This document shows positions 6,457 to 11,486 of a stretch of 11,486 nt of DNA, in pieces (positions within the stretch are counted from its first letter, which is position 1; each line of letters starts with the position of its first letter). The stretch covers positions 1 through 11,486 of the forward strand of contig CBFGWV010000154.1 in NCBI GenBank assembly GCA_965652545.1, given 5' to 3'. The DNA is from CBFGWV01 sp965652545. GTDB lineage: Bacteria; Pseudomonadota; Gammaproteobacteria; Competibacterales; Competibacteraceae. The notes beneath the pieces were generated by a model, which did not search any database, had not been told where the DNA came from, and saw only the letters and a program-made list of their open reading frames with translations. Position numbers and translations under genes: made by a program.

Positions 6457-6486
6457 TTTTTCTCATGCCCTGCGCCATGAGAAAAA
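6457..6486. repeat. 11-bp AT-rich inverted repeat after epmA
   Basis: TTTTTCTCATG (6457-6467) pairs perfectly with CATGAGAAAAA (6476-6486) across an 8-nt loop, CCCTGCGC. The T-run is on the 5' side and the A-run on the 3' side in both reading directions, the opposite of an intrinsic terminator. It lies between the convergent epmA and ccmB genes and 9 nt before the large inverted repeat. Its role is unknown; it could be a protein-binding site or a 3'-end stem. Confidence 0.6.
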
Positions 6487-6495
6487 GGCAGCGTC

Positions 6496-6600
6496 GTAGG
6501 ATGGGTTGAGCGGCAGCGATACCCATCAGCCGCACGTGGCCGAAGCCACCCGCGCGTCGCCATTCACCGATGGGTATCGCTGCCGCTCAACCCATCCTAC
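6496..6600. repeat. paired inverted REP element (BIME-like), 32-nt perfect arms
   Basis: The left arm (6496-6527) starts GTAGGATGGGTTGAG and ends ACCCATC; the right arm (6569-6600) is its exact reverse complement, with 32 of 32 positions matching. Each arm can also fold alone, since GATGGGT pairs with ACCCATC. The 41-nt centre contains another small hairpin (GTGGC-CGAA-GCCAC, 6536-6549). GTAG heads pointing outward and stems within each arm fit two REP units in inverted orientation, as in BIMEs mobilised by RAYT transposases. No target duplication is evident at the edges. Lying between convergent genes, it may stabilise or terminate both transcripts; that is inference. Confidence 0.85.
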
Positions 6601-6624
6601 ATCGGCGGTCCGAGGCGCAGCCTT

Positions 6625-7305
6625 CTAAGCTTCGACGCTGATTCGCAAGCCCGCGGCGATGGCCGGCGGGGCGCTGATCAAGGCCAGCGCCAACAAGGCG
6701 CCCAGCAGCGCCAACTCCCCCGACCAGGACAAGCCGACCATGGCCTTGGCCAGTGCGCCGGCACCGAAGATCAACGCCGGCACCAGCAGGGGCAGCACCA
6801 GAATCGACAGCAGCACACCGCCCTGGCGCAGGCTGACGGTAAGCGCCGCCCCGACGGCCGCCAGCAGGCTCAACGCCGGGGTCCCCACCGCCAGGCTCGC
6901 CAGCAGCGCGGGATAGGCCGAACCCGGCAGGCCGTACAGCACACCGACGACCGGCGCCACCAGTAACAGCGGCAGGCCGGTGACCAACCAGTGTGCGGCG
7001 ACCTTGGCCAGGGCCAGCAGGACCAGCGGATGGGGGGTGAGCATCAGTTGCTCCAGCGAGCCGTCTTCCAGGTCGCCGCGAAATAACCGGTCGGTGCCCA
7101 GCAAGGTCGCCAACAGCGCGCCGACCCAGATCACCCCCGGGGCGATGCTGCGCAAGGTGTCCGGGCCGGGACCCACGCCCAGCGGAAACAAAGCGGCGAC
7201 GAGAATGAAAAACACCAGCGGCTGGACCGCCTCACCCCCGCGGGCGAGGGTGAGGCGGATATCGCGGGCGATCACCGCCTGGCAGGCGCGTAGCGTCTCG
7301 TTCAT
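6625..7305 (-). CDS. ccmB: heme exporter protein CcmB
   Basis: Membrane subunit of the CcmABCD complex, whose ATP-driven cycle releases holo-CcmE during cytochrome c maturation; inner membrane. The 226-residue protein fits the family (E. coli 220 aa). Strong signatures are FPLGVGP, IAPGVIWVGALLATLL, RLFRGDLEDGSLEQLML, AHWLVTGLPLLL, GTPALSLL and RQGGVLLSILVLPLLVP. About six membrane segments are visible (near 28-46, 55-72, 95-120, 128-152, 158-182 and 192-218). Its ATG overlaps the ccmA stop by 4 nt (ATGA), so the two subunits are translationally coupled. It is the last gene of the operon here and ends 25 nt before the large inverted repeat. Confidence 0.96.
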   Translation of the reverse strand: MNETLRACQAVIARDIRLTLARGGEAVQPLVFFILVAALFPLGVGPGPDTLRSIAPGVIWVGALLATLLGTDRLFRGDLEDGSLEQLMLTPHPLVLLALAKVAAHWLVTGLPLLLVAPVVGVLYGLPGSAYPALLASLAVGTPALSLLAAVGAALTVSLRQGGVLLSILVLPLLVPALIFGAGALAKAMVGLSWSGELALLGALLALALISAPPAIAAGLRISVEA

Positions 7306-7928
7306 CCCAGGACCACTTCGGTGAAGGCCGCGTTGCCCGGCAGCATCTGGTGGCTGGTCAGCACGACCTGGCCGCCAGCGGCGCGGTGGCGATCGAACTG
7401 GCGCGCGAGCGCATCGGCCGCCTGGGCGTCCAGCGCGGTCAGGGGCTCATCGAGCACCCACAGGCTGGCGGACTCCAGCCACAGCCGTGCCAGGCCGACG
7501 CGTCGCTTCTGGCCGGCCGACAGGCGGCGCACGGGGACCTCTTCCTTGCCGGCCAGACCGACGGCGGCCAATGCCCGATCGACCTGCGCGTCATCGGGGC
7601 GGTCGCCGCGCAAACGCGCCAGGGCGTGGAGATTGTCCAGCGGTGAGAGGTCGAGCTTCAGCCCTGGCAGATGGCCCAGGTGCAGCAGGTCGCGATGATA
7701 GGCTTCACGCACGCGGTGTATGTCCGCGCCGCCCCAGGTCACATGGCCTTGCTGGAGGCTCGACAGACCGACCAGCAAGCGCAGCAAGGTGGTCTTGCCG
7801 GCCCCGTTGGGCCCGCGAATCCACACACCGGCGCCCGGTTCGACGACGAACGAGACCTGTTGGAAAAGCGTCCGTCCGTCGCGGGCGACACCCAGGTTGT
7901 GGGCTTCCAGGCGCTTGCCGTCGGTCAC
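7302..7928 (-). CDS. ccmA: cytochrome c biogenesis ATP-binding protein CcmA
   Basis: ABC ATPase that pairs with CcmB and powers release of haem-loaded CcmE from CcmC/D; cytoplasmic face of the inner membrane. The 208-residue protein has every ABC element: Walker A GPNGAGKTT (39-47), the family-typical signature RRLSAGQKRRVGLARL (signature core about 136-140), Walker B LWVLDEP (about 156-162), D-loop TALD, and H-loop histidine in VVLTSHQ (near 192). It starts with GTG (7926-7928) overlapping the ccmI stop as GTGA, without a clear Shine-Dalgarno, so coupling to ccmI is likely. In E. coli ccmA heads the operon; here it follows ccmI and is next to last. Confidence 0.96.
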   Translation of the reverse strand: MTDGKRLEAHNLGVARDGRTLFQQVSFVVEPGAGVWIRGPNGAGKTTLLRLLVGLSSLQQGHVTWGGADIHRVREAYHRDLLHLGHLPGLKLDLSPLDNLHALARLRGDRPDDAQVDRALAAVGLAGKEEVPVRRLSAGQKRRVGLARLWLESASLWVLDEPLTALDAQAADALARQFDRHRAAGGQVVLTSHQMLPGNAAFTEVVLG

Positions 7929-9178
7929 TGCCGCTGCCGGTTTATGGTGAGCTCGACCGCCCCGCGCTCGCCGACGGTCAGGCGGACCGGGTCGGACTCC
8001 AAGTCCCCGCTGCTGGCGGTGGCAGTGCCGCCGAGGCTGATCCGCGCCTGTACCTGAACGGCCTGGCCCGCTTGCAGCGGTCGGGCGGCCTGCATCGCGC
8101 GGGTCTCGTCGAGCACCACCGTCACCGGCCAGTCGCCCACCGGCTGGCGAACCACGGCCAGCGGCATCGGCGGGCCGTCCACGGCGCGGGCGAAGACGAA
8201 CAACACGGCATCGGCCGGTACCCGTGCCGCCAGCGCGGGGTCCAGGCCGACGGTCACCTGTACGGCCGCCTCGCCGGTCGCGGCAGGGGTGCCGGCGATG
8301 AGCGCATTGTGGGCCTCGGCGATGACCTCATCGAGCACCCCGGCCAGCTCGGCGTCGTCCGGCAGGTCGCGACGCAGCGATTGCCATGCGGTCAGGGCGA
8401 TCTGGTAGTCGCCGGCGTTGTAGGCGGCAAACCCCAATAGCATGCGCGCCCCGGGGTGGGTCGGCTGGTCGCTGAGTATTGATTCGATCAGACGAGCGCC
8501 GCGGGGTTCGAGGCGGCCTTCGTTGCCCATCACCAGCGCCTGGGCCAGGGCCATGCGGCTGTCGATGCGTTCGGGGGCCAACTCATAGGCGCGCTCGGCC
8601 AGCTTGCGCGCCGGCTCCGCCACGCCCACCTGCAGCAGTGTGGCGGTGAGTTTGAGCATGCCCTTGACATCGCTGTATCCGCCGCGTTGCAGCGTTGCCA
8701 GTGCGACGCGGACGCTGGGCTCGAGGTTACGGTCGATCGCCTCAGGGGTGGGGGCGTCCTGCGGCGAGGCCAGCCAGCGCACGACCGCGGGTGCCAACTG
8801 CTCTTTGGTGGCCTCCCAGTCCGCCACCGGGCCGGCGTAGCCGTGCAGACGGTAGTAGCCGGCGGCGGCGCCGATCACGGCGAGGCTGATCAACAGGGCG
8901 AGCGCGCGCGCGGTCTTGTGTCCACGCGCGTCCTGCCGGCGTTGCTGGTCGCTGTCGCCCAACAAGGTGCGCGCAAGGTCCAGCCGTTGCGCCTCCAGCT
9001 CGGCCTCGCTCAGGCGCCCGGCCTGGCGGTCGGCCTGCAACTCGGCCAGGCGGTCGCGGTAGATTGCTACGTTGGCGTCGGTGGCATCGCTGCCGGTGGC
9101 CGGGCGGGCGCGCCACAGCGGCAGCACGATCACCAGCAGGACGATGAGAGAAAGCAGCGTGACGGCAAGCCAGATCAT
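7925..9178 (-). CDS. ccmI: cytochrome c biogenesis protein CcmI
   Basis: Membrane-anchored chaperone that presents apocytochrome c to the CcmF/CcmH haem lyase. The 417-residue protein has the CcmI plan: a first membrane helix (about 1-22), a charged helical cytoplasmic loop with RDRLAELQADRQAGRLSEAE (41-60), a second helix (about 91-108), and then a periplasmic part. The latter has TPR-like helices at roughly 150-290 (for example AAYNAGDYQIALTAWQSL) and a beta-rich C-terminal domain, about 300-417. In E. coli this is fused to the C-terminus of CcmH; here the genes are separate, as in Pseudomonas. The start is 25 nt beyond the end of ccmH; GGTGAG just before the ATG at 9178 is a modest ribosome-binding site. 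Confidence 0.92.
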   Translation of the reverse strand: MIWLAVTLLSLIVLLVIVLPLWRARPATGSDATDANVAIYRDRLAELQADRQAGRLSEAELEAQRLDLARTLLGDSDQQRRQDARGHKTARALALLISLAVIGAAAGYYRLHGYAGPVADWEATKEQLAPAVVRWLASPQDAPTPEAIDRNLEPSVRVALATLQRGGYSDVKGMLKLTATLLQVGVAEPARKLAERAYELAPERIDSRMALAQALVMGNEGRLEPRGARLIESILSDQPTHPGARMLLGFAAYNAGDYQIALTAWQSLRRDLPDDAELAGVLDEVIAEAHNALIAGTPAATGEAAVQVTVGLDPALAARVPADAVLFVFARAVDGPPMPLAVVRQPVGDWPVTVVLDETRAMQAARPLQAGQAVQVQARISLGGTATASSGDLESDPVRLTVGERGAVELTINRQRQ

Positions 9179-9203
9179 CGGCTCACCGGTGCGGACATGG
9201 GCT

Positions 9204-9668
9204 TCACGGGGTGGGGGTGTCCTTGCGGGTCAGAGCGTCCAGTCGTGCCTGTTCATCGGGGCTCAACGCGGCCGGGTCGGCGGCGGTGCGGCGGCGTACC
9301 CAACGCAGCACCAACAGCCCGGCGATGACGACGAATGTCAGCGGCCCCAGCCAAAGCGGCCAGGTCAGCGGCCGGAACGGAGGCCGGTAGGTGACGAAGT
9401 CGCCGTAGCGCTCGACCAAGTGATTGACGATTTCCTGGTCGCTGCGCCCATCGGCCAGCATGTCGGCGACCCGGGTGCGCAGGTCTTCCGCAAGCGGTGC
9501 GTTGGAGTCGGCGATGTTCTGGTTCTGGCACTTGGGGCAGCGAAGTTCCTCGATCAACGCGCGGTAGCGCGTCTGCGTCAGTTCGTCATCGAATTGCGGG
9601 GCCTCGACCACGGCCAGCGCGGGGGCGGCCATCAGCCACAATGCGACGATCCATCCGAGCGGCCTCAT
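9204..9668 (-). CDS. ccmH: cytochrome c-type biogenesis protein CcmH (thiol oxidoreductase)
   Basis: Membrane-anchored periplasmic protein whose CXXC pair reduces or holds apocytochrome c thiols for haem ligation. The 154-residue product has a cleavable-looking signal (1-19, ending AAPALA) and the family block LRCPKCQNQNIADSNAPLA with Cys44 and Cys47. Next comes the DQEIVNHLVERYGDFVTYRPP block (77-97). A membrane helix lies at about 102-123, and a short, hydrophilic tail follows. The ATG at 9668 overlaps the ccmG stop as ATGA and has AAGGA (9678-9682) upstream. The frame stays open further upstream, but those residues resemble nothing in the family and precede the signal peptide, so they are excluded. 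Confidence 0.95.
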   Translation of the reverse strand: MRPLGWIVALWLMAAPALAVVEAPQFDDELTQTRYRALIEELRCPKCQNQNIADSNAPLAEDLRTRVADMLADGRSDQEIVNHLVERYGDFVTYRPPFRPLTWPLWLGPLTFVVIAGLLVLRWVRRRTAADPAALSPDEQARLDALTRKDTPTP

Positions 9669-10219
9669 CCGGGTGCATCCTTGGCCAGTTCGCTGTAGCG
9701 CGGTTGCAAGGCTTCGCGCCACACCGTCTCGTCCACGGCGCCGACATGGCGGTAGCGCACGATGCCGTCGGCATCGACGAGGAAGGTCTCGGGTGCGCCG
9801 TACACCCCAAGCTCGATACCCAACTGTCCGGACTGGTCGTCGATATTGATCACGTAGGGGTTGCCCAACTGTTGCAGCCAGGCGACGGCGGCGGCAGGGT
9901 CGTCCTTGTAGTTCACACCCACGATGCGCACGCCCTGCGCCTTGAGGGTGTTGAGCATCTCGTGCTCGGCGCGGCAGGTGGGGCACCAGGTGGCCCAGAC
10001 GTTGAGCAGGTAGGCCTGTCCGCCCAGGTCGGCGTTGGTCACGCGGCTGCCGGGCTCGCCCACCCGCTGGGCGGTAAAGGCCGGCAGCGGCTTGCCCTGG
10101 CGCGCGGAGGGCAGCAACGTAGGGTCGCGGCCCAGCCCCTGGAACAACACCACCAGCAGCACCCCGAACACCAGCAGCGGTGTCGCCAGCAGGAGGATAC
10201 GCTTACGCCCTGGCGCCAT
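9665..10219 (-). CDS. ccmG: thiol:disulfide interchange protein CcmG (DsbE)
   Basis: Periplasmic thioredoxin-like reductant that passes electrons from DsbD/CcdA to the apocytochrome or CcmH during cytochrome c maturation. The 184-residue protein has an N-terminal membrane anchor (about 8-27) and a thioredoxin fold. The active site is WATWCPTC (Cys79, Cys82), and YGAPETFLVD (140-149) supplies the cis-proline loop (Pro143) with the family-typical GAPETF. The acidic-loop region GVNYKDDP is also characteristic of CcmG. The ATG at 10219 lies inside the end of ccmF (17-nt overlap) and has a strong GGAGGT at 10225-10230, which decides the start. Confidence 0.96.
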   Translation of the reverse strand: MAPGRKRILLLATPLLVFGVLLVVLFQGLGRDPTLLPSARQGKPLPAFTAQRVGEPGSRVTNADLGGQAYLLNVWATWCPTCRAEHEMLNTLKAQGVRIVGVNYKDDPAAAVAWLQQLGNPYVINIDDQSGQLGIELGVYGAPETFLVDADGIVRYRHVGAVDETVWREALQPRYSELAKDAPG

Positions 10220-11486
10220 GGCCGACCTCCACGGAAGCGGCGGCTGCCCGCCGCGCCAGTCGGTAGCGGCGGTCGGACAAGGCCAGCAAGCCGCCGAAGG
10301 CCATGATCAGCGCCCCCAGCCACAACCAGCGCACGAACGGCTTGTACTGCACCCGCACCGCCCAACTGCGGGCATCGAGTGCCTCGCCGAGGGCGACGTA
10401 CAAGTCCTGGATGAGCCCGGGCGAGAGCCCGACCTCGGTCATCGGCATGTTGCGCTCGGTGTACAGCCGTTTTTCCGGGTACAGCACGGTGACGGTCCGG
10501 CCTTGATCGTCCTCCACGCGCACCGTGGCGCGGGTGCCGGCGTAGTTGGGGCCGTCCGCGTCGACCAGTGCCTCCAACGTGAAGGTGTAGGGGCCGGTGA
10601 CCTGGGGCTCGTTCAAGCTCAGGCGGACATCCCGCTCGACACTGTAGGCCGAGGTGATGGCCACGCCGGTGACGGTCACCAGCATGCCGATATGGGCCAC
10701 CCACATGCCCACCTGGGCGCGGGGCAGACGGCCCAGGGCGCCCAGGCGGTCCTGTTTGTGGCGCAGACGCCCGGCCAGGTCGATCGCGACCGACAGCAAC
10801 ACCCACAGCACCAGGCCGACCGTGATTGCCGCGAGCACGGGCACGCGTCCGGTCAGCAGCCAGGGCAGTGCGAAACCCAGCACCAGGCAGACGGCACCGC
10901 CGGGGAGCATCCATCGCGGCAAGCGGGAGAGGCGGTCCTGCTTCCAGTGCAGCAGCGGCCCAACCCCCAACAACGCCAGCAGCCCCATCGTCAGCGGGAT
11001 GAACAACGTATTGAAGTACGGCGGCCCGACCGACAGCTTGCCCAGGCCCATCACGTCGACGAACAACGGGAACAAGGTACCGGTAAACACCACCAGCGCC
11101 GCCCCGCACAGGAACAGGTTGTTGCCCAGCAGTGCCATCTCACGCGACACCGGGGCAAAGCGTGCATCGTCGCGGAACAGGTGCGCGCGGACCACGGTGA
11201 GCGTCAATGCGCCGCCGCAGATCAGCGCCAGCAGGATCAGAATGAACACCCCGCGCTCAGGGTCGTTGGCAAAGGCATGTACCGAGGTCAGCACGCCAGA
11301 GCGCACCAGGAACGTACCCAGCACGCTCAGCGAGAAGGTCGCAATGGCCAGGATCACCGTCCACGCCCGGAACACGCCGCGCTTCTCGGTGGCGGCCAGG
11401 GAATGGATCAATGCGGTACCCATGAGCCAGGGCATGAACGAGGCGTTCTCGACCGGGTCCCAGAACCACCAGCCGCCCCAGCCCAG
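10203..11486 (-). CDS. ccmF: heme lyase CcmF, C-terminal two thirds (5' end outside the window)
   Basis: Core of the cytochrome c haem lyase: takes haem from CcmE and joins it to apocytochrome CXXCH cysteines at the periplasmic face. The reading frame runs off the right edge; 427 codons are present and roughly 230 N-terminal residues are missing (E. coli CcmF is 647 aa). The first visible residues are the haem-handling WWD motif, LGWGGWWFWDPVENASF, followed by MPWLMGTALIHSL. Histidines matching the known haem ligands occur in IHSLAATEKRG, TSVHAFANDPERG and VAHIGMLVTVTG; the first two are 42 residues apart, as are E. coli His261 and His303. Many hydrophobic segments and the FNTLFIPL block also fit. 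A methionine at 11435 is internal, not the start. It ends with TAA inside the ccmG start region. Confidence 0.96.
   Translation of the reverse strand: MGWGGWWFWDPVENASFMPWLMGTALIHSLAATEKRGVFRAWTVILAIATFSLSVLGTFLVRSGVLTSVHAFANDPERGVFILILLALICGGALTLTVVRAHLFRDDARFAPVSREMALLGNNLFLCGAALVVFTGTLFPLFVDVMGLGKLSVGPPYFNTLFIPLTMGLLALLGVGPLLHWKQDRLSRLPRWMLPGGAVCLVLGFALPWLLTGRVPVLAAITVGLVLWVLLSVAIDLAGRLRHKQDRLGALGRLPRAQVGMWVAHIGMLVTVTGVAITSAYSVERDVRLSLNEPQVTGPYTFTLEALVDADGPNYAGTRATVRVEDDQGRTVTVLYPEKRLYTERNMPMTEVGLSPGLIQDLYVALGEALDARSWAVRVQYKPFVRWLWLGALIMAFGGLLALSDRRYRLARRAAAASVEVGHGARA

Noticed and set aside
6457..6486. Inverted repeat after epmA called as a terminator
   Set aside because: The 3' side carries A5, not T5, in both directions, so no U-tract would follow the stem.

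Overview
The window is an ordinary, gene-dense chromosomal stretch of a high-G+C gammaproteobacterium. The evidence is an EpmA-type EF-P modification gene next to efp, a FimX-like type IV pilus regulator, an HtpX protease close to the E. coli form, and a system I (Ccm) cytochrome c maturation operon with separate ccmH and ccmI genes. The mix resembles GC-rich, environmental, respiring or chemolithotrophic lineages such as the Chromatiales or relatives; that placement is inference. No phage, plasmid, transposase or CRISPR locus is visible.

Layout. Positions 1-382 hold no convincing gene, only a short REP-like hairpin (273-296). A tRNA-Leu(CAA) gene lies on the minus strand (383-468), with a good promoter behind it (486-513). 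On the plus strand follow queA (tRNA queuosine synthesis) and htpX (membrane zinc protease). A sigma-32-type heat-shock promoter for htpX appears to overlap the queA stop codon. A bidirectional terminator (2549-2580) separates htpX from the convergent gene for a four-domain REC-PAS-GGDEF-EAL protein in which every catalytic signature is degenerate, as in FimX. That gene is divergent from efp; the two predicted promoters sit back to back and share -35 bases.

efp and epmA form a translationally coupled pair encoding translation factor EF-P and the ligase that attaches beta-lysine to its Lys34. They are followed by an 11-bp AT-rich inverted repeat and a 105-bp element with perfect 32-nt inverted arms (paired REP or BIME type), which lies between the convergent epmA and ccmB.

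From 6625 to the right edge everything is one minus-strand operon read leftward: ccmF (5' end cut by the window), ccmG, ccmH, ccmI, ccmA, ccmB. Five of the junctions could be tested: four overlap (17, 4, 4 and 4 nt) and one has a 25-nt gap. Together the products export haem to the periplasm, keep apocytochrome thiols reduced, and ligate haem to the CXXCH motif. The order is permuted relative to ccmABCDEFGH: the ABC transporter genes come last.

I did not find a new biological system. The points most worth a second look are the sigma-32-like promoter of htpX, the fully degenerate FimX-like protein with its shared promoter region, the permuted ccm order, and the perfect REP pair.
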